DNA of 64,000 nt from contig OZ241971.1 in NCBI GenBank assembly GCA_965204155.1, positions 4,588,001 through 4,652,000 on the forward strand, read 5' to 3'. The stretch comes from UBA6522 sp965204155. GTDB lineage: Bacteria > Pseudomonadota > Gammaproteobacteria > Steroidobacterales > Rariloculaceae. Position 1 is the first letter of the stretch. Each line of letters begins with the position of its first letter. The notes under the pieces are model-generated. The model was not told the DNA's origin. It was given only the letters and a program-made list of their open reading frames with translations, and did not search any database. This document shows, in pieces, positions 17,666 to 26,441 of the stretch. A program made the position numbers and the translations under genes.

Positions 17666-19513
17666 TCACAATCGTCCCGCCAGGCCCGGATAGTCCGGCG
17701 GCAGCTTGACCGTCCGCCAGATCCTCCCGCCGACGTGGCCCAGTTCTTCGGCAAGCAAGTGCTCGAGGACGAAATCCATCACCACTTCGTTGTCCGGCGT
17801 CACCTCGAATATGCGCATGTTGTGGGAATTGGTGATCAGCGTGTTGCCGTTGGGCAGCCGCTCGGCCGCGCTCATGAAGGGAGCGAACCAGGTGGACTCC
17901 GGATACGCCTGGTATTTCCAGGTGATCTCCCCTTCATAGGGTTTGCCGGGCTCCCTGGCGATGGTGCCATCCTCGTTGAACGGGATTCGAATTTCCAGAG
18001 CGCTCGAATATCGCGTACCGAGATTCCAGGAGATCGGCTCCGGCGCACCCGGGATTTCGCCCGCGGTGTTGTTGTGGATGGTAATGTGGCCACCTGAACC
18101 GGGGCGATCCAGCAGCCAGCGGGCGTCATGTTGCCCGCCGAGAATGCGGTCATCGGCGGAGCCCATCTTGTAGGCCCAGGGGTTACCCCAACGGTAGATG
18201 AAGTCCCCGCCCATGCCATGCCGGCCGCCGCTGGATGTGGCCGCCTCCGCCGCGGTCGTGCTGTGGTCGATGACCCAGATCTCGCTGGGCCTGGGCACGC
18301 TCACCATGACCAGGTCACGCTCCGGGTTGTAATCCACCGAGTTCATGTGCAGGTGTTCGCGCATGATCCTTCTCTGGTTAATGTCGTGCTTGCCGATCTC
18401 TTCCTGAATGTTTCCGTAGTTGGGCTTGTCCGGGTCGACGTCCTGAACGAGGTGATCCCGGGAGTTCCACATCCAGACAATTTCCGTTGAGCCGTCTTCC
18501 AGGTTCGGCTTCAGCTCCAGTAGTTGCTCGAACTGTATGGTGGGACCGCTGGTGGTGGCGCCCCAGTGCATGACCTCGTCCCTGGAAAAGGCGACATGGG
18601 CCATCGCCAGGATATTGCCGTTGGGCATGGGCTCGATGTCATGGTGCAGGCAATGCTGGCCGACGATGCACCGCTCGTATTCCCACACCACGTTGCCGTC
18701 CCAGTCCACCAATTGCAGGATGCCGTAGCTGCCCACCTGGGTGCCGAGCAATTCGAGCCAGTCGCCGGGCGCCTGCTGGCGCAGCAGAAGGCCGTTCTCC
18801 AGCAGGTGGACGGAGGCCGTTTCCGGTACGTGCCCTTCGTACCCTTTCCACGTGTGAACGATCTTGCCGTTGGGATCCAGCAGATAGGCCGTGTTGTGTG
18901 CCTGTACGTCCGCCGCGATGCTGGTGACCTTGAAGAGCATGTAACCCTCGAACTGGCGGTCGTCTTCGCCTGGCCGGATCGGGTTCGTGACCTCGCCCTG
19001 GTTGTTCACGACACCGCCGACGAATTCTCCCTGCTCGTTAGGGACACCACCCAATATGGTGATGCGGCCGCTGTCATCCAGTTCATCCGCGGTGAGCTTC
19101 CAGTTGACGTTCCGGTCGAGTCGTTTGAGGTGGCCCGGCGCGTTCTGCAATTCCTCGGCGGAAATTACGCTGTCGCCGCTGCGGTCGATGACCCGGATGG
19201 CGGTCAGCATGCGCAGCCAGCCGGCAAACGGGCCTTTTTCGATGCCGCCGCTGAGTTCGTGGTAGTCGAGGTCGCCGTTGCCGTTCCTGTCGAGCGTGGA
19301 CAGGGATTCGATCGAGTTATCGATCTCCTCCGCGGAGATTTCGCCGTCTCCGTCCGTGTCGATGGCGAACATGAAGGGCTGGTTGAGGAACTGGCTGCCT
19401 TCTGCAGGCCCCGAAATTTCCCCGAAATACCCCGGCTGTTGTGCCTGAACGGAGTTCATCGCGGCGCCAACCGCAACTCCCGCTGCAAGAGACAGGAAAA
19501 ATGCGCGCTTCAT
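17666..19513 (-). CDS. Secreted arylsulfotransferase-like protein with N-terminal EF-hands
   Basis: Exported protein of 615 residues. After a signal peptide (about residues 1-24, ending VQA/QQ) come four calcium-loop-like segments at residues 52-63 (DTDGDGEISAEE), 75-86 (DRNGNGDLDYHE), 110-121 (DRSGDSVISAEE) and 133-144 (the last degenerate). The remainder resembles the arylsulfotransferase (ASST) propeller family, with strands such as YLLDPNGKIVHTW, LVDWDGNVVWEYE and HHDIEPMPNGNIL, and late motifs ERLPNGNTLITNS and ITWKY. ASST enzymes move sulfate between phenols. The family also contains many uncharacterised propellers, so activity is not assured. ATG 19513 is preferred over an upstream frame start because it opens the signal peptide. 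Confidence 0.8.
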   Translation of the reverse strand: MKRAFFLSLAAGVAVGAAMNSVQAQQPGYFGEISGPAEGSQFLNQPFMFAIDTDGDGEISAEEIDNSIESLSTLDRNGNGDLDYHELSGGIEKGPFAGWLRMLTAIRVIDRSGDSVISAEELQNAPGHLKRLDRNVNWKLTADELDDSGRITILGGVPNEQGEFVGGVVNNQGEVTNPIRPGEDDRQFEGYMLFKVTSIAADVQAHNTAYLLDPNGKIVHTWKGYEGHVPETASVHLLENGLLLRQQAPGDWLELLGTQVGSYGILQLVDWDGNVVWEYERCIVGQHCLHHDIEPMPNGNILAMAHVAFSRDEVMHWGATTSGPTIQFEQLLELKPNLEDGSTEIVWMWNSRDHLVQDVDPDKPNYGNIQEEIGKHDINQRRIMREHLHMNSVDYNPERDLVMVSVPRPSEIWVIDHSTTAAEAATSSGGRHGMGGDFIYRWGNPWAYKMGSADDRILGGQHDARWLLDRPGSGGHITIHNNTAGEIPGAPEPISWNLGTRYSSALEIRIPFNEDGTIAREPGKPYEGEITWKYQAYPESTWFAPFMSAAERLPNGNTLITNSHNMRIFEVTPDNEVVMDFVLEHLLAEELGHVGGRIWRTVKLPPDYPGLAGRL

Positions 19514-19598
19514 TGTGTCATGTTCCCCGTTGCAAGCTGTGTTCAAGCACAGTCTTCCAGGTCATGCGACTGACTTCCGCGCTGACGCACGCAGGTTT

Positions 19599-19988
19599 TC
19601 AATCGCCAGAATCGTTGGCGTCTCCCACATCGCCGGAATTGCGCCGCAGGTAAGCGATCATGTCGTCCAACTGCTGCTCGCTGATTTCCGTCAGCCGGAA
19701 GTTCGGCATGCCGAATCGGCCGCGCCGCACCAGTTCCGTGATGAGTTCGGGCGTCATGTCCGACCTGTCCTCTAGTTTTGCCGGGAGGGCGCCCTGGTAG
19801 AGAAACTCCAGCGCGGCCGTTCCGCCGCCGGAGGCCGGATCATTCTCGCCGTGACAGATGATGCACCACTCGTCGTATACGGCCTTGCCGCGCTCCAGCG
19901 CCGTTTCTTCTGCAGTGTCCTGGGCCGATGCCGTAAGGGCCAGCGCCAGCAGGACGGACAGCCACGCAATGAATCGCACCGTTCTCAT
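19599..19988 (-). CDS. Periplasmic c-type cytochrome, electron acceptor of the adjacent flavoprotein
   Basis: Small exported mono-heme cytochrome (129 residues). The signal peptide ends around TASA/QD. Heme attachment is CIICH in EWCIICHGEND, and the likely distal methionine is in FGMPNFR. The start overlaps the flavoprotein stop by four bases, so the two are coupled. This matches the flavocytochrome pairs of p-cresol methylhydroxylase and eugenol hydroxylase, where the cytochrome subunit takes electrons from FAD in the periplasm. Because of this neighbour I read it as the PchC-like subunit, although overall similarity to PchC cannot be judged here. Confidence 0.8.
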   Translation of the reverse strand: MRTVRFIAWLSVLLALALTASAQDTAEETALERGKAVYDEWCIICHGENDPASGGGTAALEFLYQGALPAKLEDRSDMTPELITELVRRGRFGMPNFRLTEISEQQLDDMIAYLRRNSGDVGDANDSGD

Positions 19989-21661
19989 CCCTGACCCTCC
20001 TCGCGCAGGTGCCTCGGCCAGATGCCGTACCGGCCGGCGGAGAGAATGCCGTTGGGGTCGATCGCGTCTTTAAGCGTCTCGTGGAACCTGAGCAACGCAT
20101 GATCGTTGAAGCCGTTGGACATGCGCATGATCTGGTCATGCAGGGGTGCCGGTGCACGGTATTCCGTCCAGCCGTGGTCCGCACAGATCTGGCTCAGTTC
20201 CACGTACTGCTCTCGCGTACGCCTGTTTCGTTCCGGATCCGCGTGCACATTCCAGCCTGCCAGAAAGATCCCCGCCCTCGGATACCACATGAGCGGCATC
20301 ATGGAGTAGTAAGGGGCCAGCAGCGGAATGCCCAGGCGCTCGCAGTTCTTCTGCAGAACCTCCTGGGCGAGCAGGATCTGTTCGCCGGTCTTCGGAATCA
20401 TCGGCGCGAACCAGAAATGGCCGACCCCGGGTTCGGGGTTGAACTGATTTCGCATGCTCATGGCAAAACGATGCAGGCTGGGAATACCGATGTTGACCAT
20501 TTCCACGTGGCCGTACGTATTCAGATTGGCCTTGACCTCCTCGCTCAACGGAAATTCCAGCGGTTCGTATTCCTCGTACCAGCAACCCGGAATCTCCCGG
20601 CTGAACAGGTCCTTGGCATAGTCCCACTGGGCCTGGGTGACCGAGTTGGGTCCGTGGAACTTCAGCTCCAGCCACCAGAAGGCCAGCCTGTTGCGCTCCC
20701 CGTACGCAGCCAGCGGACCGGGGTCGGGCCGCTCGCCGTTGCGGACCTCCAGCAGCGCCAGGTGCTCCGGATCGGTGACCGGAGGCATGAACAGCATGGG
20801 GCCGAAGCTGCCATAGAGCGGGCTGGCCATCACCGACATGCCGTTGCAGATCTCCATGTTGTGCAAGCGCGTGTCCAGTGCGACCAGCTTGTGGATGTCG
20901 TCGAAGCGGGGCACGTGGACGCGGGCGTGCCGGAAGCCTTCATGGGCGGGACGAATCCAGAACCCCATCTTGGTGATCACGCCGTAGTTGGACTGCGTGA
21001 AGATGCCGTGCACGTCCGGGCCGATGCCATACTTCTGGTCCTGCCACAGGACGTTGCTGCCCGAAGCGCCGGGCCCGGTGCGGATCATGTCCCCGGTGGG
21101 CAGCACCACCTCCATGCCGCAGTGCCCACTCCAGCGGTCGCGGCCGTGCTGGCTGTAGGTGTGCCCCATGCCTCGTTCCAGCGCGTTGCCGATGAGGCTG
21201 CCCCAAGCCGGATCGGGCATGTCCAGGGTCAGCGGGATATTGTTGCGCTCGAAGTGATCGACGATGTCGTAGAACGTCACGCCGGGCTCTACCAGCACGG
21301 TCGCTTTCTCCACATCGACGTTGAGAATGCGGTCCATGCGCTTGAGGTCGAGTACGAGACTGCCGGAGTACACCGGCGCGGAGCCACCGTAACCCAGGTT
21401 CTTGCCCGTCGAAATCGGGTAGATCGGAATCTTGTACTGGTTGGCGATTCGGACGCACTGCTGCACTTCTTCCGCCGTGTACGGAGCGATGGCGGCAGGC
21501 ACGACAGGATCTTCCGGTTCGCCCTGGTAGATGGAATATACGTCGTGGTAGAGCGATGTGTGTTCTTCTTCGGTGAATACCCACTCGCCACCGACAACGG
21601 AAGAAAAGGCCTCCAGTGCGGCGGCCCAGTCCTGTTCCGAGACTCCGGTTGGTACTGCCAT
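19985..21661 (-). CDS. VAO/PCMH-family FAD-dependent oxidoreductase (4-cresol dehydrogenase-like flavoprotein)
   Basis: Flavoprotein of 558 residues from the vanillyl-alcohol oxidase / p-cresol methylhydroxylase family, which oxidises para-alkylphenols. The FAD-binding segment is visible as IYPISTGKNLGYGGSAPVY, then VEPGVTFYDIVDHF and GSLIGNALERGMGHT. The C terminus DPNGILSAGRYGIWP is characteristic of the family. No signal peptide is seen, which is usual because the PCMH flavoprotein subunit can travel with its cytochrome partner. It forms an operon with the cytochrome c gene immediately downstream. Substrate (cresol, ethylphenol, eugenol or another phenol) cannot be assigned. The covalent FAD attachment residue was not identified by eye. 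Confidence 0.87.
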   Translation of the reverse strand: MAVPTGVSEQDWAAALEAFSSVVGGEWVFTEEEHTSLYHDVYSIYQGEPEDPVVPAAIAPYTAEEVQQCVRIANQYKIPIYPISTGKNLGYGGSAPVYSGSLVLDLKRMDRILNVDVEKATVLVEPGVTFYDIVDHFERNNIPLTLDMPDPAWGSLIGNALERGMGHTYSQHGRDRWSGHCGMEVVLPTGDMIRTGPGASGSNVLWQDQKYGIGPDVHGIFTQSNYGVITKMGFWIRPAHEGFRHARVHVPRFDDIHKLVALDTRLHNMEICNGMSVMASPLYGSFGPMLFMPPVTDPEHLALLEVRNGERPDPGPLAAYGERNRLAFWWLELKFHGPNSVTQAQWDYAKDLFSREIPGCWYEEYEPLEFPLSEEVKANLNTYGHVEMVNIGIPSLHRFAMSMRNQFNPEPGVGHFWFAPMIPKTGEQILLAQEVLQKNCERLGIPLLAPYYSMMPLMWYPRAGIFLAGWNVHADPERNRRTREQYVELSQICADHGWTEYRAPAPLHDQIMRMSNGFNDHALLRFHETLKDAIDPNGILSAGRYGIWPRHLREEGQG

Positions 21662-21730
21662 CAGGTTGCTCCTTGAATTCGGATGCTGAAAGTCAAATCG
21701 TTTTGCCGCCAGGCGGCGGGCCGGTCATTG

Positions 21731-22843
21731 TCAGTACAACACATCGCCGGGCAAGCCCGCCTCCGGCACCATGTAAAAGTCGTAGGCGCAGTCGTGATAC
21801 CACGGGATCATGATCTCCGGATCGGCATTCATTTCCGGCGTGAAATCACTACGGTCGCAGTCCGCTACCGGCTCCGCATCGACGGTTTCGCTCGATCCGG
21901 GTGCCTGCACGATGATGAATTTCGCCGGGCTCCCGGTCGAGTCGAAGCCGTGCACGTTACCGGCCGGAATGTGCAGCCACTGACCTTCCGTCAGCGTAAA
22001 GTCGGTGCCGCTGACTCGAAGTCGGGCACTGCCTTCGATCATGATGATCGTCTCGGCTTTCGTGTAGTGCACGTGCGGAGGGCCATAGTAGTCGTCCTTG
22101 ATGTGCTCGACGGACGCCGTAAAGGCGCCGCCCGTATCCTCGCCGCTCAACATCGGTGTGACACTTGCCGCGGGGAACCCGAGATGAAAATGCGGCCGAT
22201 CCAGCGGCCGCACCCAGGAACGCACCTCGAATTCGGGGCTGTAGCTACTCGGCGTATAGGGCGTGCCGGGTATGTCCGCATCCGCTGCCATGTAGAAGTC
22301 GTCAAGGCAGTCGTTATACCACTGGTTCATTCGCACCGGGTCCGCATTCATCTCCGGCGTGAACGTGGAACGATCGCATTCGGGTGTCGTGACCGCTCGC
22401 GGCGGCGGCGCCGGCGGAGACTTCAGGATGATCCACTTGGCGGGATTGCCCGTGGACTTGAAGCTGTGAATCGTGCCCCTGGGAATGTGCAGCCACTCGC
22501 CCTTCGTGAGCGTGAAGTCGCGCCCGTCGAGCCTGAGATGGGCGCTGCCATCGATCATGATGATGGTCTCGTCCGACTCCTCATGGTAATGCGCCGGACC
22601 GTAATAGTCGGTCTCAATATGCTCGACACTGCCTTCGAACATGCCGCCCGTGTCTTCACCGCTCAACATGCGGGTAACGGTCGCCAGCGGGAAGCCCAGG
22701 TGAACGCCCATCCGGTCCAGTGGCCGCACCCACGGCTGCGGGTTGGTTCTCGGGTCGTATGCGGTTCCGTCCCCCGAGCCGTCCTGGGCAACAGCGGATA
22801 TAGAAACGGTGGCAATAACAACAGCTATGCACTTGATTTTCAT
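21731..22843 (-). CDS. Secreted tandem-duplicated cupin protein
   Basis: About 370 residues with a signal peptide (MKIKCIAVVIATVSISAVAQ) and two homologous halves. Each half contains a cupin barrel (GPAHYHEESDETIIMIDG and GPPHVHYTKAETIIMIEG, with metal-site H-x-H/E motifs, then EWLHIPRGTIHSF and QWLHIPAGNVHGF). Each is followed or bounded by the same CDRSxFTPEMNADP and DFYM stretch. Cupins bind a metal and can be dioxygenases, isomerases or plain binding proteins. The internal duplication suggests a bicupin. The ATG at 22843 has GAGGAATT upstream. The setting between a sulfatase and a phenol-type flavocytochrome suggests a part in aromatic breakdown, which is inference. Confidence 0.78.
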   Translation of the reverse strand: MKIKCIAVVIATVSISAVAQDGSGDGTAYDPRTNPQPWVRPLDRMGVHLGFPLATVTRMLSGEDTGGMFEGSVEHIETDYYGPAHYHEESDETIIMIDGSAHLRLDGRDFTLTKGEWLHIPRGTIHSFKSTGNPAKWIILKSPPAPPPRAVTTPECDRSTFTPEMNADPVRMNQWYNDCLDDFYMAADADIPGTPYTPSSYSPEFEVRSWVRPLDRPHFHLGFPAASVTPMLSGEDTGGAFTASVEHIKDDYYGPPHVHYTKAETIIMIEGSARLRVSGTDFTLTEGQWLHIPAGNVHGFDSTGSPAKFIIVQAPGSSETVDAEPVADCDRSDFTPEMNADPEIMIPWYHDCAYDFYMVPEAGLPGDVLY

Positions 22844-22873
22844 GAATTCCTCAGCCATTGAACGAGATAGAAA

Positions 22874-22897
22874 TTCCGTTCTTCGTCAGGAACGGAA
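22874..22897 (-). terminator. Candidate hairpin terminator after the sulfatase gene
   Basis: A perfect 8-bp inverted repeat (TTCCGTTC / GAACGGAA, 8-base loop) lies between the sulfatase stop and the cupin start. Read on the minus strand it is followed by ATTTCT, a weak U-tract. It could end the sulfatase transcript or act as an operator for the cupin gene. Confidence 0.4.
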
Positions 22898-22938
22898 CAA
22901 GCAGGTTAACAACATTGGCCGAGCGTGTCGAAGCTGAC

Positions 22939-24639
22939 CTACGGGTCGGCAGAGAGAACGCCGTTGCGCTCCACGTAGTCGTCCCAGAGGCCAATCATTT
23001 CCCTAAGTTTTTCCGGATACTCGTCCGCCAGGTCGTCGGTCTCTGCGGGATCGTCGGCGAGGTTGTATAACTGCCAGACATTCGTGCTGGCGAGTGGCAC
23101 CATGCTGTTCCCCGGCCCATCTCCCGGCAGGTAGAGTATCTTCCAGTCACCCTGGCGAATGGCCCTTCGACCCGATGCGTGCCAGCCCATGTAGTCGTCC
23201 GGCTCCCGAATGCTCTCCCGCTCTCCGGTAAAAAGCGGCCGCATCGAGCGGCCCTGCATGGCCACGACCTTGCGGCCCTTGTACGTCACGGCTCCCGGAT
23301 GCTCTGTTTCGGCCAGATCCAGAAGGGTCGGCATGATGTCCTTTACGGTCAGGAGAGCATCCGACGTCCTGGCTCCCGGGTACGCGCTCGGAAAATGAAC
23401 GAAAGCCGGCACCAGCACGCCTCCCTGTGATAGAAAACCCTTGAAGGTCCGTAGCGGCGTGTTGCTTGCCTGAGCCCAGTTCGGGCCGGGAAAGACATAG
23501 GAATCGGCATTGCCCAGGTTCTCGTAACGGTTATCGCAACACGTTTCAAGAAATTCGGCCATCCCCGGGTACCGGTCCCGGTCGTTGCCCTCGGGCCCGT
23601 TGTCCGACATGAAAAATATCAGGGTTTTGTCGTACTCGCCGATCGCCTTGAGGTGATCGACGAGTCTGCCGACATGGACATCGATGTCATCCACCATGGC
23701 GGCATAGATGGCCATCTTTCTGGATTCGTAGCGTTTCTCCTCCTCGCTGAGATCGTCCCACGGGCGCTGGCCGAGCATCCGCGGAAAAGGCTCGGTATCC
23801 GGCTCGAACCATTCCAGCTCCTTCAGGCGCGCGAGGCGCCGTTGCTTCAGAACGTCATAGCCCTCGTCGTATCTGCCGATGTACTTTGCGATGGATTCCT
23901 GCGGCGCCTGCAGCGGCCAATGGGGCGAGGTGTGTGCCAGGTAAGCGAAGAACGGCCTGTCGTCTGCCAGGTCGCTGTCGATGAACTCGATCAATTTCTC
24001 GGTGTAATGCCGCGTGGAATAGAAGTCCTCCGGCAGGGTCTCGACCCGCTTGCCGTTCTCCCGATAGATGGTCGGCTGGTCCGGGAGTACGGCGAGTTGG
24101 TTCTGAAATGCCCCCGCCCCACCACGCAACGTGACGAACGTCCTGTCGAAACCGCGGGCCGACGGACTGGTCTCCTCGGTCAGCCCGAGGTGCCATTTCC
24201 CGGTCATGTACGTGTTGTAGCCGGCGTCCTGCAGGAGTTCCGGAAGTGTCGCGGCCCTGAAGTTCAGATACCCCTCGTATCCCGGCACGCCGACCCGGTC
24301 CGTCAGGCCGAAGAATTCGGGCATGTGCAATGCCTCGGCCATCTCGCCCAGTCCGACAATGTGCGCATCCGTGCCGGTCATCAGCATGGCGCGCGTGGGC
24401 GAGCAGGTATTCGCGGCATGAAAATTCGTGAAGGTGAGCCCGTCCCGGGCGAGGGCGTCGAGGTTCGGCGTTTCTATCTCGCTGCCGAACAGACCCAGGT
24501 CGTTGAATCCCATGTCGTCGACGACGACAAGCAGGATGTTGGGGCGTGAATCCGGCGCCGTTGCAGAGCCGTTATGCCCGGGCTCGGCACAGCCTGCCGC
24601 CAACAGGCACAACGCCATCCCGATAGGCGCTGATCTCAT
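22939..24639 (-). CDS. Lipoprotein sulfatase (type I, formylglycine-dependent)
   Basis: Member of the alkaline-phosphatase-superfamily sulfatases, about 566 residues. A lipoprotein signal with LLAAGC suggests anchoring in the envelope. The nucleophile motif CSPTRAMLMTG is the FGly-modified C-x-P-x-R signature. Metal ligands are visible in VDDMGFNDLG and SDNGPEG, and GKWHLG supplies the usual Lys/His. The length and TPNLDALARDGLTFTN are typical of arylsulfatases and choline- or glycan-sulfatases. The start is ATG 24639; a TTG one codon upstream is unlikely. An FGly-generating enzyme must be encoded elsewhere. Substrate unknown, with neighbours pointing to phenolic sulfates. Confidence 0.9.
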   Translation of the reverse strand: MRSAPIGMALCLLAAGCAEPGHNGSATAPDSRPNILLVVVDDMGFNDLGLFGSEIETPNLDALARDGLTFTNFHAANTCSPTRAMLMTGTDAHIVGLGEMAEALHMPEFFGLTDRVGVPGYEGYLNFRAATLPELLQDAGYNTYMTGKWHLGLTEETSPSARGFDRTFVTLRGGAGAFQNQLAVLPDQPTIYRENGKRVETLPEDFYSTRHYTEKLIEFIDSDLADDRPFFAYLAHTSPHWPLQAPQESIAKYIGRYDEGYDVLKQRRLARLKELEWFEPDTEPFPRMLGQRPWDDLSEEEKRYESRKMAIYAAMVDDIDVHVGRLVDHLKAIGEYDKTLIFFMSDNGPEGNDRDRYPGMAEFLETCCDNRYENLGNADSYVFPGPNWAQASNTPLRTFKGFLSQGGVLVPAFVHFPSAYPGARTSDALLTVKDIMPTLLDLAETEHPGAVTYKGRKVVAMQGRSMRPLFTGERESIREPDDYMGWHASGRRAIRQGDWKILYLPGDGPGNSMVPLASTNVWQLYNLADDPAETDDLADEYPEKLREMIGLWDDYVERNGVLSADP

Positions 24640-24795
24640 CAATTTTCTCTCGTCATCAAGGGAATCACTACGGATGACCCGATCATGCCACCTATCCGGG
24701 CGGTCGCCAAGAATGCCCGCGCCATACTCGATCGCAACGACGGGAGAGCGGACACAGCGTCAATTCAGGGTAGCAATCGGAACCGGCCTCAACCC

Positions 24796-25842
24796 TCAGA
24801 AACGGGTTCGTGACTGCCAGTATTCCTCGAGCCTGCCCTCGAGTTCGAGACCCCGGTAGAACGCGTGAGGATCGCAGACGTACCCGTCGAATCCCGTGTC
24901 CGCGCCCGGTTCCCTGTACGCATGGCGGTACACCGGCCGCTCGAAGTGGGCGGGATCGTTGAGTTCATATGCGGTGTGCAGCCTGCCCGCCCCGTCCAGA
25001 TACTTTCGCTCGGTGAGCACCGCCGCAGCCGATACCGGCATGCCGGCTGCATCCCACACGGTCGGCTTCATGCCCCGTGTCTCGATCACCAGCGTCGATC
25101 CCTCCCAATGGCCGATGGAGTAGCCCATGGGGAGCCACGCTTCCTCGATCCCCTCCGGGAATTCGCGGCCGTCCATCCAGATGCGGCGAAACTCATTGAA
25201 GTAACTGTAGTGAACCAGGATATGGTCGCCGCGATCGATTATCTCGTAATCGAGGGGCGCGTCCTCCATCCGGATTACGCCCCCGGACACGCATCGCAGG
25301 TGCGGATCGTCCAGCGTCGAGTCGTAGGTCTCGTTGATCGCCGCACCTGTGGGTGTCAGGTCGAAGGCATCCTTGTGGGTGCCTCGCGAAACGCTGCTCC
25401 AGACGCCCGAAATGTCGATCGGCGCCGGATCGGCGCCGGTGTCCGGATGCCCGGACCACGGCTCCGCCGTCCAGGTTCCGGTTTCCTCCCCGCCCTCGCT
25501 CATCGAGCCGCTCATTCGGTCGCCAGGCAACTCGCCGGAAAGCTCGGTCACGTGCAGCAGGTCAAAACCGTCCGTCCAATCGAAGTCGAAGACGATTCGA
25601 TTCTCGTCCAGACTCAGCAGATTGACCGAACCGCCATCGATGTAGACCCGCCATTCCCCTTCTGATTCGGCGATCTCCAGGATTCCGTAGTCGGTGACGC
25701 TCCCCGTGTCGAGCGCAAGCACCCACTTGCCGGCAATGCCTGCGTCCTGGGCAGAAGCGACAGCGCACAGCGGCAGGGGCGCGCATCGCAGGGCGTTTGT
25801 CAGGAACGCGCGGAAGGCGTCCGCTTGAAATCTCCAGTGCAT
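24796..25842 (-). CDS. Secreted protein with GYSIGxWEG partner domain (C-type)
   Basis: A 348-residue exported protein of unknown function. A signal-like N terminus (ends AVASA/QD) is followed by a first part with repeated G-x-W strands (GKWVLALDTGS, GEWRVYIDGG, TGTWTAEPW), suggesting a small beta-barrel. The C-terminal part has the same motifs as the fused proteins of this window: IWMDGREFP, MGYSIGHWEGSTLVIET and a final CDPHAFYRG. The gene for a stand-alone DUF6152-like domain ends seven bases upstream, so the pair reproduces as two genes the order seen as one polypeptide at 1109-2083, 27509-28501 and 33642-34730. Confidence 0.72.
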   Translation of the reverse strand: MHWRFQADAFRAFLTNALRCAPLPLCAVASAQDAGIAGKWVLALDTGSVTDYGILEIAESEGEWRVYIDGGSVNLLSLDENRIVFDFDWTDGFDLLHVTELSGELPGDRMSGSMSEGGEETGTWTAEPWSGHPDTGADPAPIDISGVWSSVSRGTHKDAFDLTPTGAAINETYDSTLDDPHLRCVSGGVIRMEDAPLDYEIIDRGDHILVHYSYFNEFRRIWMDGREFPEGIEEAWLPMGYSIGHWEGSTLVIETRGMKPTVWDAAGMPVSAAAVLTERKYLDGAGRLHTAYELNDPAHFERPVYRHAYREPGADTGFDGYVCDPHAFYRGLELEGRLEEYWQSRTRF

Positions 25843-25848
25843 TGCGCG

Positions 25849-26238
25849 TTATTCCGTCGCGGGTGGCTGAACCAGCGGGCTGCCGTCCGCCCGAACCACC
25901 TGCCGCATCTGGATCCTGCGAATGCCGTCCCGGCCCAGCGCGCCGGTGACGCGGATCGCATCGCCGACACGAATCGTGTTTCGATCCCAGCCCCGTGCAG
26001 CCAGCAAACTCAGATTCGCAGCCTCTCCATCCCAGAGCTCGGTGGTTCCGTCTTGCGTCGTAACCTGAATGTAGTAATGGACGTGCGGATTCGCCCAGAA
26101 CACCTCCTCAACGATCCCCTCCAAGGTCCCTACGTTGTCCATCTCGTAATTGGCCGCGAAGGCGTGATGTGCCGCCGCGTAATGCGTCGCCGACACGAAC
26201 AAGCCAAAGAGGATGCCCGCGAGCAATCGACTGAACAT
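25849..26238 (-). CDS. Secreted DUF6152-like protein
   Basis: Small exported protein (129 residues) with the family hallmarks: a signal peptide ending just before AHHAFAANYEM, EEVFWANPHVHYYIQV, W-D-G-E-A, and GDAIRVTGALGRDG. I choose ATG 26238 because GGAGGG lies seven bases upstream and the signal peptide starts there; the longer open frame adds 32 residues without support. The partner-domain gene follows seven bases downstream. No catalytic role is known for this family; conserved histidines could hold a metal (inference). Confidence 0.78.
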   Translation of the reverse strand: MFSRLLAGILFGLFVSATHYAAAHHAFAANYEMDNVGTLEGIVEEVFWANPHVHYYIQVTTQDGTTELWDGEAANLSLLAARGWDRNTIRVGDAIRVTGALGRDGIRRIQMRQVVRADGSPLVQPPATE

Positions 26239-26383
26239 GAAGTCCCCTCCGGATGGATTCCGTGCGACCCATGATAACCCCATGGTCAAGTCAGCTGCCC
26301 GGCGCGAAGAATCCCGACACCAGAAAATGTACAAAGGGCCCCGGACTGGTAGATTCGCGTGGATATGAAAATTTCTTCGGGAC

Positions 26384-26411
26384 TTGACGTGCGACTCGTC
26401 TCCGTTATCTT
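26384..26411 (+). promoter_or_regulatory. Candidate sigma70 promoter for the Gfo/Idh/MocA gene
   Basis: TTGACG at 26384-26389 and TATCTT at 26406-26411 are separated by 16 bases, about 30 bases before the ATG. The preceding AT-rich stretch and the lack of any competing signal in this divergent gap support it. The evidence is matching by eye only. Confidence 0.35.
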
Positions 26412-26441
26412 GCGGCAGTATCCGAACTCCAGGAAAAGAAG

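Noticed and set aside
20009..21676. A long + strand frame (555 codons) opposite the flavoprotein
   Set aside because: Composition dominated by Val, His, Arg and Asp, with no domain; the opposite strand has clear FAD-family motifs.
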